7,406 bases of DNA, taken from NCBI GenBank assembly GCA_017998195.1, contig JAGODN010000120.1, positions 1 through 7,406 on the forward strand. The letters are read 5' to 3'. Both the position numbers and the translations under genes were made by a program. The notes beneath the pieces were generated by a model. The model was given only the letters and a program-made list of their open reading frames with translations, was not told the DNA's origin and did no database searches. Position 1 is the stretch's first letter. The number at the start of each line of letters is the position of its first letter. Source of the DNA: Desulfobulbus sp. Its GTDB lineage: Bacteria > Desulfobacterota > Desulfobulbia > Desulfobulbales > Desulfobulbaceae. Below, in pieces: positions 1 to 5,488 of this stretch.

Positions 1-213
1 GGGGTTGCTGTAGACCGTCGCGGCAATGAGCCCGGCGACCGGGTTGGCCCGCAGCAGCAGGGGGAAGCACAGGGTGAGGACGTTGTTCAGGGGCAGGGTC
101 GGGGCGATGCCGATGGCCGCGCCGATGCCGGCGCCCAGGGCGATGGAGCGGGGTGAACCGCGGAGGCGGAGGAAACGCAGCAGGTAGTAGCGGATGGGCC
201 GGGGAACGGGCAT
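1..213 (-). CDS. DUF2062-type membrane protein, N-terminal part (cut by window edge)
   Basis: This is the first 71 codons of a minus-strand gene that runs off the left edge with no stop. The peptide starts MPVPRPIRYYLLRF. It continues with a basic RLRGSPRSIALG stretch (about residues 16-27), a glycine/alanine-rich hydrophobic segment (28-38), APTLPLNN (37-44), a second hydrophobic segment (45-55), and ends in VYSNP. The order of a basic RGSP start, a small-residue helix, a TP/LP turn and an SNP motif is what I know from DUF2062 family proteins, which are small bacterial inner-membrane proteins without a settled function. The ATG at 213 is the only plausible start after the in-frame stop of the upstream protease gene (256-258). 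No clear Shine-Dalgarno precedes it, so it may be read by coupling across the 42-nt spacer. It is the last visible gene of the tsaD-rsmA operon. The family call is by eye on a partial protein. Confidence 0.7.
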   Translation of the reverse strand, partial: MPVPRPIRYYLLRFLRLRGSPRSIALGAGIGAAIGIAPTLPLNNVLTLCFPLLLRANPVAGLIAATVYSNP

Positions 214-255
214 GAGGTGTGATCGATGGTTGAGGGAACAGGGGCAGAGGCGCGT

Positions 256-942
256 TTACCAGTACTGCCAGCTGCCGGTGGCCAGGACGAACAGGGCCAG
301 GCTGATATTGGTGACCGCATGGGCGGTGACGCAGCTGATCAGATCCCGGCGGTGCATCCACAAGAGGGCCATGAGCAGTCCGTAGGCCAGGGCCGCCGGC
401 CATTCGTGCAGAGCATGCCCCGAGGTGAAGACGAGCATCGACAGCAGCACCGCAAACCAGGTCCACCCTCCGGGTTCGACCTCGTTGACCGAGCGCCGGT
501 CAAGGGCGGTGTGCAGCGGTTCACGCACCCGGTCGCGCCAGGCCCGGTGCCACTGCAGGCCGAAGCGGAAGACAAAGCCGCGCATGATCAGCTCCTCGAA
601 CAGCGGCACCACCAGGCCGGCGCTGACCAGCCGCAGGACAAAGGCCGGGGTGGACCAGGGCTCGGCCCGGGCGGTCGGGACAAAGGGGGCGAGCAGGCCG
701 ATCCACACCACCAGGCCCACCAGGCCCGCACCGGCGCCGACCAGGATCGAGCCGGCCAGGGAACGCGGCCCCCGCAGGGAACAGTACCAGCGCCAGGCCC
801 AGACGAGCAGCAGGGGCACGACCACCAGCCGCAGCAGGTAGCTCGCCTCGGCGGAAAGGTAGTCCCGCGGGATCGAGGCGATGCCCGCGTAGGCCAGGTA
901 GGGCGCGGCGTAGGGCAGGAGCAGCTGGCGATTGGTGATCAT
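256..942 (-). CDS. CPBP (CAAX/Rce1-like) family intramembrane metalloprotease
   Basis: This 228-residue, strongly hydrophobic protein has about six predicted membrane helices (roughly 35-52, 62-84, 98-115, 160-175, 183-197 and 205-222). The CPBP/Abi motifs are all present: EELIMRG at 116-122 (catalytic Glu pair 116/117 and Arg121), FTSGH at 172-176 (metal-site His176), and HAVTN at 208-212 (His208, Asn212). The family includes Rce1-type glutamate-dependent intramembrane proteases acting in the cytoplasmic membrane; the substrate here is unknown. The N-terminal PYAAPYLAY and the roughly 50-residue gap between motifs 1 and 2 recall the 'CAAX prenyl protease-related' subgroup that often travels with exosortase/PEP-CTERM systems, but no exosortase gene is in view. 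The start at 942 lies 27 nt after the small membrane gene's stop, with only a weak G-rich site upstream. Family certain, subgroup and function uncertain. Confidence 0.88.
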   Translation of the reverse strand: MITNRQLLLPYAAPYLAYAGIASIPRDYLSAEASYLLRLVVVPLLLVWAWRWYCSLRGPRSLAGSILVGAGAGLVGLVVWIGLLAPFVPTARAEPWSTPAFVLRLVSAGLVVPLFEELIMRGFVFRFGLQWHRAWRDRVREPLHTALDRRSVNEVEPGGWTWFAVLLSMLVFTSGHALHEWPAALAYGLLMALLWMHRRDLISCVTAHAVTNISLALFVLATGSWQYW

Positions 943-951
943 GGGTGAGGC

Positions 952-968
952 CCCCGCGCGGTCCGGGG
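952..968 (-). other. Possible intercistronic hairpin in front of the CPBP gene
   Basis: The bases ccccg (952-956) and cgggg (964-968) form a 5-bp all-GC stem with a 7-nt loop, in the 27-nt spacer between the small membrane gene's stop and the protease start. On the minus-strand transcript the 3' arm overlaps the only G-rich stretch that could act as the protease gene's ribosome binding site. It might therefore limit translation of that gene or be an RNA processing site. No T-run follows, so it is not a classical terminator. Short GC stems arise easily by chance in DNA of this composition. Confidence 0.25.
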
Positions 969-969
969 A

Positions 970-1227
970 TCAGGCGGCCGGCGGGCCGGGATCCTTGTCG
1001 GCGACCGCCCGCGCCTCGGCCTGTTCCCGCCGGCGGGTGCGCGCCACGTCGAGCACGGCCCAGAGGAGCAGCACCCCGGCGGCGATGCGGTTGAACAGCT
1101 GGTGTTTGAGCATATCCGGGTCCGCGGTCAGCCAGCCGTCATAGGCGCACCAGAGACCGAAACCGGCCAGGATCGCGGGGAACACGTAGGGACTGATCTG
1201 CGGCGGGGCGGGTTTGCGGTCGCTCAT
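970..1227 (-). CDS. Small two-helix membrane protein of unknown function
   Basis: This is an 85-residue protein I do not recognise as a named family. Residues 1-12 are polar. Two hydrophobic segments follow, at about 13-33 (PYVFPAILAGFGLWCAYDGW) and 45-61 (FNRIAAGVLLLWAVLDV), joined by an acidic, polar loop. The tail is highly charged: an Arg-rich TRRRE stretch directly after helix 2, then alternating Ala with acidic and basic residues. By the positive-inside rule the Arg-rich tail is probably cytoplasmic, so the N-terminus would be too. It is very likely a real gene: it has the best ribosome binding site in the window, sits 15 nt after the rsmA stop, and fits the tight operon. The in-frame stop is TGA at 972-970. 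A role in membrane or envelope function alongside the protease and DUF2062 neighbours is only inference. Confidence 0.8.
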   Translation of the reverse strand: MSDRKPAPPQISPYVFPAILAGFGLWCAYDGWLTADPDMLKHQLFNRIAAGVLLLWAVLDVARTRRREQAEARAVADKDPGPPAA

Positions 1228-1235
1228 GGGCGTGT

Positions 1236-1240
1236 CTCCT
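1236..1240 (-). promoter_or_regulatory. Shine-Dalgarno of the small membrane protein gene
   Basis: On the minus strand these bases read AGGAG, with 8 nt to the ATG at 1227. This is a near-ideal site and the clearest ribosome binding site in the window. It lies immediately after the rsmA stop codon (1245-1243), which fixes the start and supports the gene as real. Confidence 0.8.
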
Positions 1241-1242
1241 GG

Positions 1243-2136
1243 TCAGTTGGTTGGGGGCAAGGGCGGCGGTTGGGCGGAGGGTGGGCAGAGGGGGGCGAGG
1301 CTCCGCGTGAGGCCGACAAAATCTTCCAGGCCGAGTGTTTCCGCCCGGGTCGATGGGTCGATGCCGGCGGCGCGCACCCTTTCGGCCAGCCTGGTCTTGT
1401 CGCCGCCCGGGACCATGCCGGCCAGGCCGTTGAGCAGGGTCTTGCGGCGCTGGCCGAACACGGCGTGGACAATGCGGGTGAACAGGGCGCGGTCGAAGGA
1501 ACCCAGGCCCGTCACCCGCGCCGGCTGGGGCTGGAAGGCGATGCGCACCACCAGCGAGTCCACCTTCGGCCGGGGGTGGAACTCGGCCGGAGCGACGGCG
1601 AGCAGCGGCCGGACCTCGGCGCAGGCCGCGAACAGCACCGTGGGTACGCCGTACTCCCTGGTGCCCGGGCGGGCCATGAGCCGCTGGGCCACCTCCTTCT
1701 GGAGCATGACCACGGCCGAGTCCATCCGCTCGGCCAGGTCGATCAGCCGGAAGAGGAAGGGTGAGGAGATCGAATAGGGCAGGTTGGCGACGATCTTCAG
1801 CCGCCGGTCCGGTTCGACCAGCCCGGCCAGGTCGACCTTGAGCGCGTCCGCGTGGATGAGGGTGACGTTGGCGGGCAGATCCTGCTGCTGCTCGTGCAGG
1901 CGGACGATGCCCCCATCCGCCTCCAGGCCGATCACCCGGGCCACGACCGCGGCCAGCGGCCGGGTCAGGGCTCCCAGGCCGACACCGACCTCGATGACCG
2001 TGTCGTCCGCCTGCAGCCCGGCCAGGTCGACGATGTGGCGGGGGACGCGTTCGCTCACCAGGAAATTCTGGCCGAGCCGCTTGTGGGGGGCCAGCCCCTG
2101 ACGCTTGAGCTGGCTGCTGGTCGATTCGCGGGTCAT
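1243..2136 (-). CDS. rsmA: 16S rRNA (adenine(1518)-N(6)/adenine(1519)-N(6))-dimethyltransferase RsmA/KsgA
   Basis: RsmA uses S-adenosylmethionine to dimethylate two adjacent adenines in the 3'-terminal helix 45 loop of 16S rRNA, a late step of small-subunit assembly in the cytoplasm; its loss classically gives kasugamycin resistance. The 297-residue product shows the family signature in order: KRLGQNFL (19-26), the SAM-binding EVGVGLGALT (49-58), the acidic ribose-binding Glu72, HADAL with Asp97, the catalytic NLPY (118-121), FHPRPKVDS (186-194), and FGQRRKTL (227-234) in the C-terminal rRNA-binding domain. Usual family length is about 260-275 residues; here a proline-rich tail (about 277-297) makes it longer. 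The ATG at 2136 is 7 nt from the end of tsaD, without a strong Shine-Dalgarno, so translation probably depends on tsaD being translated. Pairing of tsaD and rsmA groups two translation-quality functions. Confidence 0.97.
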   Translation of the reverse strand: MTRESTSSQLKRQGLAPHKRLGQNFLVSERVPRHIVDLAGLQADDTVIEVGVGLGALTRPLAAVVARVIGLEADGGIVRLHEQQQDLPANVTLIHADALKVDLAGLVEPDRRLKIVANLPYSISSPFLFRLIDLAERMDSAVVMLQKEVAQRLMARPGTREYGVPTVLFAACAEVRPLLAVAPAEFHPRPKVDSLVVRIAFQPQPARVTGLGSFDRALFTRIVHAVFGQRRKTLLNGLAGMVPGGDKTRLAERVRAAGIDPSTRAETLGLEDFVGLTRSLAPLCPPSAQPPPLPPTN

Positions 2137-2143
2137 GGACAGT

Positions 2144-3148
2144 TTAGTTGAGCGGCGAGCGGGAATAGGCGTCGTCGTCGGCGGCGAGCAGGCGGCCGGC
2201 GAGGAACTGGTGATAACCGGCCACCGCGATCATGGCCGCGTTGTCGGTGCAGTAGGCCGGCTCGGGTAGGAACAGCTCGAGCCCCCGCTCGGCAGCGCCT
2301 TCGCCGAGCGCGGCGCGCAGCCGGGGGTTGGCGGCCACGCCGCCGCCGAGCACCACCCGGCGGTGACCGGTGCGCTCCGCTGCGGAGAGGGTCTTGTCCA
2401 CCAGCACCTCGACCACCGCCTCCTGGAACGAGGCGCACAGGTCGGCCTTGGGCAGGGGCGCGCCGCTGCGGCGCAGCCGGTCCACGGCCGTGGCCACCGA
2501 GGTCTTCAGCCCGCTGAAGCTGAAGTCCAGGCTGTCCTCGCCCAACCGGGCTCGGGGGAAGGCTATGGCCGCCGGGTCGCCGGCCGCGGCCAGCCGGCTG
2601 ATCACCGGCCCGCCGGGATAGCCGAGGTCGAGCAGCTTGGCCACCTTGTCAAAGGCCTCGCCGGCGGCATCGTCACGGGTGCGGCCCAGACGGGTGCAGC
2701 TGAGCGGATCCTCCACCGCGAACAGGGCGGTGTTGCCGCCGGAGACGATCAGGGCGGTGTAGGGAAAATCGGGCGGCTGCTCGGTCAGCAGGCAGGAGAG
2801 CAGGTGGCCGGCCATGTGGTCCACCCCGACCGCGGGCAGGCCGCGCACCAGGGCCAGGGCCTTGGCAAAGGTGAAGCCGACCAGGAGTGAGCCGACCAGG
2901 CCAGGTCCGCGGGTGGCGGCGACCAGGTCGATGTCGTCCAGGCTGGTGTCCGCCTCGGCCAGGGCCTGGTCGACCACCGGGCGGATCATCTCGATGTGCC
3001 GCCGCGAGGCCAGCTCGGGCACGATGCCGCCGAAGCGGGCATGGATCTCGTTCTGACTGCTCACCACCGAGGCAAGCACGCGCAAATCGCTGTCGACCAC
3101 GGCGGCCGCGGTGTCGTCGCAGGAGGTTTCTATGGCCAGGATGCGCAT
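2144..3148 (-). CDS. tsaD: tRNA N6-adenosine threonylcarbamoyltransferase TsaD (Gcp/YgjD)
   Basis: TsaD transfers the threonylcarbamoyl group from TC-AMP (made by TsaC) to A37 of ANN-decoding tRNAs, working with TsaB and TsaE in the cytoplasm. The 334-residue product has the usual family length and begins with the canonical MRILAIETSCDDT. Other hallmarks are ELASRRHIE (45-53), TRGPGLVGSLLVG (79-91), the metal-binding HMAGH with His111 and His115, DDAAGEAFDKVAKLLDLGYPGG (within 159-180), FSFSGLKT (209-216), GGGVAAN (268-274), and TDNAAMIA with the metal ligand Asp302. Two spots differ from common bacterial TsaD: SGGNT (136-140) where SGGHT is usual, and DHMAGH where NHxEGH is usual. The metal-site residues are intact, so it should be active. 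It is first in the left operon, reading away from the 111-nt region shared with moaA; no strong Shine-Dalgarno is visible. Confidence 0.97.
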   Translation of the reverse strand: MRILAIETSCDDTAAAVVDSDLRVLASVVSSQNEIHARFGGIVPELASRRHIEMIRPVVDQALAEADTSLDDIDLVAATRGPGLVGSLLVGFTFAKALALVRGLPAVGVDHMAGHLLSCLLTEQPPDFPYTALIVSGGNTALFAVEDPLSCTRLGRTRDDAAGEAFDKVAKLLDLGYPGGPVISRLAAAGDPAAIAFPRARLGEDSLDFSFSGLKTSVATAVDRLRRSGAPLPKADLCASFQEAVVEVLVDKTLSAAERTGHRRVVLGGGVAANPRLRAALGEGAAERGLELFLPEPAYCTDNAAMIAVAGYHQFLAGRLLAADDDAYSRSPLN

Positions 3149-3200
3149 GCGCCGTCGGTTGCAATCAGTGGGGCAGAGTGGTATCAGTAACGGCCTGCCG

Positions 3201-3216
3201 CCATCCGCGCGGATGG
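3201..3216. repeat. Perfect 16-bp palindrome, possible operator
   Basis: The bases CCATCCGCGCGGATGG read identically on both strands. The element sits near the middle of the divergent intergenic region, downstream of the candidate moaA -10 box. Its symmetry suits a dimeric regulator, or as RNA a 6-bp stem with a 4-nt loop. Which protein would bind it is unknown. It is not followed by a T-run on either strand, so it is not a simple terminator. Confidence 0.45.
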
Positions 3217-3226
3217 TCGGGAGACC
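3215..3226 (+). other. Small stem-loop with GNRA-type loop in the moaA leader
   Basis: GGTC (3215-3218) and GACC (3223-3226) enclose a GGGA tetraloop, forming a compact hairpin if transcribed on the plus strand. It shares its first two bases with the palindrome at 3201-3216, so the two structures would compete at their edge. An A-tract (3230-3236) follows. It may be part of a structured moaA leader or chance in G+C-rich sequence. Confidence 0.25.
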
Positions 3227-3259
3227 CTGAAAAAAACACCATACCCGAAGACAGACGAA

Positions 3260-4291
3260 ATGACCAGTTCAGCCCCGGGCGAAAACAGCCTGACCGACCT
3301 CTTTTCCCGCACCATCTCCTACCTGCGACTGAGCCTGACCGACCGCTGCAACCTGCGCTGCCTGTACTGCGTCGGCGAGGACGAGGCCGGCGGCTGCCTG
3401 GCGCGACTGCGTCACGACGACCTGCTCAGCTACGAGGAACTGCTGCGGGTGGTGCGGGTGGCGGTGGCCATGGGCATCACCAAGGTGCGCCTCACCGGCG
3501 GGGAGCCGCTGGTGCGCCGCGGGGTGCTCGATTTCATCCGCGAACTGACCCGGATCGACGGCCTGGACGACGTCCGCCTGACCACCAACGGCGTGCTCCT
3601 GGCCCAGTCGGCCGGGGCGCTGCGCGCCGCCGGGGTGACCAAGGTCAATGTCAGCCTCGATTCGCTTCGGCCCGAGCGGGTGGCCGAGATCACCGGGGTG
3701 GACTGCTTCGCCGCGGTCTGGCGGGGCATCCAGACCGTGCTCGCCCTCGGCTTTGCCCCGGTGAAGGTGAACATGGTGGTCATGCGCCATGTCAATGACG
3801 ACGAGATCCTCGACTTCGCCCGCCTGACCCGGCATCTGCCCCTGCAGGTGCGCTTCATCGAGTTCATGCCCATCGGCCCGTCCAGCCGCTGGACCCCGGA
3901 CACCTGCGTCGGCAGCGACGAGATCATGGCGCGGATCCAACCCCTGGGCCGGCTCATCCCCCAGGAGAAGGTGCGCAGTGACGGCCCGGCGCGGGTCTTC
4001 CGCCTGGAAGGCGGGGTCGGCTCGCTCGGCTTCATCAGCCCGATCAGCCATCATTTCTGCGATCGCTGCAACCGCCTGCGGCTCACCTCGGCCGGCGGTC
4101 TGCGCTCCTGCCTGCTGCACGACGAGGAGGTCGACCTGCGCGCCGTGCTCCGCGACCCGAACTGCGACGAGGCGGCCATCCGCACGGCCCTGCTCGCCGC
4201 CATCCGCAACAAACCCCAGGGTCATCACCTGCGTGAGCGACTGGCCGCGGGTGGCGACTGCCACGGCCGCATGAGCCGCATCGGCGGTTAG
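3260..4291 (+). CDS. moaA: GTP 3',8-cyclase MoaA (molybdenum cofactor biosynthesis, radical SAM)
   Basis: MoaA converts GTP to (8S)-3',8-cyclo-7,8-dihydroguanosine 5'-triphosphate, which MoaC turns into cyclic pyranopterin phosphate, the first Moco intermediate. The 343-residue protein has the radical-SAM cluster CxxxCxxC at Cys30, Cys34 and Cys37 within LSLTDRCNLRCLYC, the SAM-binding LTGGEP (78-83), TTNG (108-111), VNVSLDS (129-135) and RFIEFMPIG (198-206). The second, GTP-binding 4Fe-4S cluster is FCDRCNRLRLT with Cys267, Cys270 and, 13 residues on, Cys284. The required C-terminal Gly-Gly is present (RIGG). The first cluster is followed by Val-Gly rather than the common Met-Pro, and there is an extra Cys46. 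The ATG at 3260 gives a normal N-terminus; only a weak GAAG precedes it. It stands alone on the plus strand with no moaC, moaB or moe neighbours, so its partners must be elsewhere. Confidence 0.96.
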   Translation: MTSSAPGENSLTDLFSRTISYLRLSLTDRCNLRCLYCVGEDEAGGCLARLRHDDLLSYEELLRVVRVAVAMGITKVRLTGGEPLVRRGVLDFIRELTRIDGLDDVRLTTNGVLLAQSAGALRAAGVTKVNVSLDSLRPERVAEITGVDCFAAVWRGIQTVLALGFAPVKVNMVVMRHVNDDEILDFARLTRHLPLQVRFIEFMPIGPSSRWTPDTCVGSDEIMARIQPLGRLIPQEKVRSDGPARVFRLEGGVGSLGFISPISHHFCDRCNRLRLTSAGGLRSCLLHDEEVDLRAVLRDPNCDEAAIRTALLAAIRNKPQGHHLRERLAAGGDCHGRMSRIGG

Positions 4292-4297
4292 CCCTCC

Positions 4298-5488
4298 TCA
4301 GCTCCCCTCCGCCCTCGCGCCTCGGCGCAGCCAGCGTTCGATCCGGTCGAAGGCCTCGTCGATCTCCCTCTCCTCGCCGCCGAAGGAAAGGCGCAGGTGC
4401 CCCTCGCCGCCGGTGCCGAACTGGCCGCCCGGGATGGTGATCACCCGCGCGCCGTGCAGCACCTGCCGGGCCACGACCTGCGAGGGCTCGTCCGTGAACA
4501 GGTAGCGGGCCAGCACGTAGAAGGCCCCGCGCGGCTCCACGTACTCGAAAAATTCGCCCAGCCGGTCCAGCCGGGCGCAGCAGAGTGCCCGTCGTTGCGC
4601 CATCCGGGCGCAGGCGTCCGCCAGCCAGGCCGGGTCGCCGTCCAGGGCGGCCAGGGCCGCGTGCTGCGACGGGGTGGGCGCGCAGATGGCGGTGGCGTCG
4701 TGCACCTTCATGATCTGTGCCATCAGTTCGGCCGTTGCCGCCACGTAACCGATCCGCCAGCCGGTGAGGGCGTACTTCTTGGACAGCGAACCCACGGCGA
4801 CCACGTGGTCGCGGTAGCGCGCCTCGGAGAGCGGCGCGAACGGCTGCGCCGCCCCGTACACCAGGTAGTCGTAGGTCTCGTCGGTGATCACCACCAGCCC
4901 GCGAGCCACGGCCAGGTCGCACACCGCCCGCACCGCCTGTTCGTCGAACAGGTTGCCGGCCGGGTTGCCCGGGTTGCAGAGCACGATCGCCCGGGTGCGC
5001 GGCGTGATCGCCCGCTGCACCGCGGCCAGGTCCAGGTTCCAGCGCCGGTCGAGCGGCGCGAACACCGGCACGCCGCCGGCCAGGTGCACCTGCTCGATGT
5101 AGGAGGCGTAGGTGGGCGAGGGCAGGAGCACCTCGTCGCCCTGGTCCACCACCGTGAGCATGGTGGCGAGCAGCCCCTCCATGCCGCCCACGGTGCAGCA
5201 GAGTTCGGTTTCCGGGTCGAGGTGCACGCCCTTTTCCTCGGCCAGCAGCCGGGCGATGCGCTGGCGCAGGGCGGGCATGCCGGTCTGCAGGGTGTACTTG
5301 CCGCTGGCCGGGTCCTCGTGCAGGACGCGGCACACCGCCGCCACCACCGCGGGCGGGGTGGCGAACGAGGGCACGCCCTGGCCCAGGCTGACGCAGCCGC
5401 CGATGCGGGCCGCCTCCTGGGCCATGAGCTTGGTGGCCGAGGCGGTGATGGCGCGGACCCGGCGGCTGACGGGGAGCGAGCGGTTCAT
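4298..5488 (-). CDS. Class I/II pyridoxal-phosphate aminotransferase (AspC/AlaT-like fold type I)
   Basis: This 396-residue, full-length fold-type-I aminotransferase moves an amino group between an amino acid and a 2-oxo acid in the cytoplasm. Key residues: the Gly-Gln-Gly-Val-Pro substrate loop (36-40), Tyr65 in GKYTLQTG, the cofactor-contacting GGMEG (101-105), CNPGNPAG with Asn175 (171-178), DETYDYL with Asp203 and Tyr206, the Schiff-base lysine Lys237 in GSLSKKYALTGWRIGY (233-248), and carboxylate-binding Arg366 in HLRLSF. Family members include aspartate, alanine and aromatic aminotransferases; I cannot name the substrate by eye. Its ATG overlaps the TGA of the upstream FAD oxidase (ATGA, 5488-5485), indicating translational coupling and joint function. 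It converges with moaA, 6 nt between stops. Confidence 0.93.
   Translation of the reverse strand: MNRSLPVSRRVRAITASATKLMAQEAARIGGCVSLGQGVPSFATPPAVVAAVCRVLHEDPASGKYTLQTGMPALRQRIARLLAEEKGVHLDPETELCCTVGGMEGLLATMLTVVDQGDEVLLPSPTYASYIEQVHLAGGVPVFAPLDRRWNLDLAAVQRAITPRTRAIVLCNPGNPAGNLFDEQAVRAVCDLAVARGLVVITDETYDYLVYGAAQPFAPLSEARYRDHVVAVGSLSKKYALTGWRIGYVAATAELMAQIMKVHDATAICAPTPSQHAALAALDGDPAWLADACARMAQRRALCCARLDRLGEFFEYVEPRGAFYVLARYLFTDEPSQVVARQVLHGARVITIPGGQFGTGGEGHLRLSFGGEEREIDEAFDRIERWLRRGARAEGS
5485..5488 (-). other. ATGA stop/start overlap, translational coupling
   Basis: On the minus strand these four bases hold both the ATG of the aminotransferase and the TGA of the FAD oxidase. No good Shine-Dalgarno precedes this ATG, so reinitiation by ribosomes finishing the oxidase is the likely mode and would tie the two proteins' levels together. 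Confidence 0.8.

Larger units (their letters stand above)
3149..3259. promoter_or_regulatory. Divergent tsaD/moaA intergenic region, likely holding both promoters
   Basis: This 111-nt spacer separates the starts of tsaD (minus) and moaA (plus), so both transcripts should begin here. On the plus strand TTGCAA (3159-3164) and TATCAG (3182-3187) are spaced by 17 nt, each matching 4 of 6 bases of the sigma-70 -35 and -10 boxes; this is a weak candidate for moaA. No clear minus-strand promoter stands out. The region also holds a palindrome (3201-3216), an adjacent short stem-loop (3215-3226) and a seven-A tract (3230-3236). I could not match it to the molybdenum-cofactor riboswitch known upstream of some moaA genes. 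That promoters are here is near certain from layout; the boxes themselves are tentative. Confidence 0.5.

Noticed and set aside
87..320. Minus-strand open frame of 77 codons overlapping the protease end and the DUF2062 start
   Set aside because: It is in a different frame from the DUF2062 gene, gives a Ser/Pro/Ala-rich peptide, and overlaps both real genes.
2133..2438. Minus-strand Arg/Gly-rich frame within tsaD
   Set aside because: Alternate-frame shadow of tsaD with arginine and glycine runs and no recognisable domain.
3201..3236. Palindrome and hairpin next to a seven-A tract, considered as an intrinsic terminator
   Set aside because: On the plus strand the stem is followed by A and not T; on the minus strand the T-run precedes the stem. 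Neither orientation fits a Rho-independent terminator, and both flanking genes start, not end, here.
3149..3259. Molybdenum cofactor riboswitch upstream of moaA
   Set aside because: The spacer is short for that motif and I could not match its conserved core by eye; a covariance-model search would decide.
3269..4264. Minus-strand open frame of 331 codons antisense to moaA
   Set aside because: It lies wholly within moaA on the opposite strand, has a biased His/Gly/Asp/Ala composition and no motif; it is a codon-bias shadow.
4317..4328. gcgcc/ggcgc inverted repeat just inside the aminotransferase 3' end, considered as a bidirectional terminator
   Set aside because: The loop is too short for the full stem and there is no T-run on either side.
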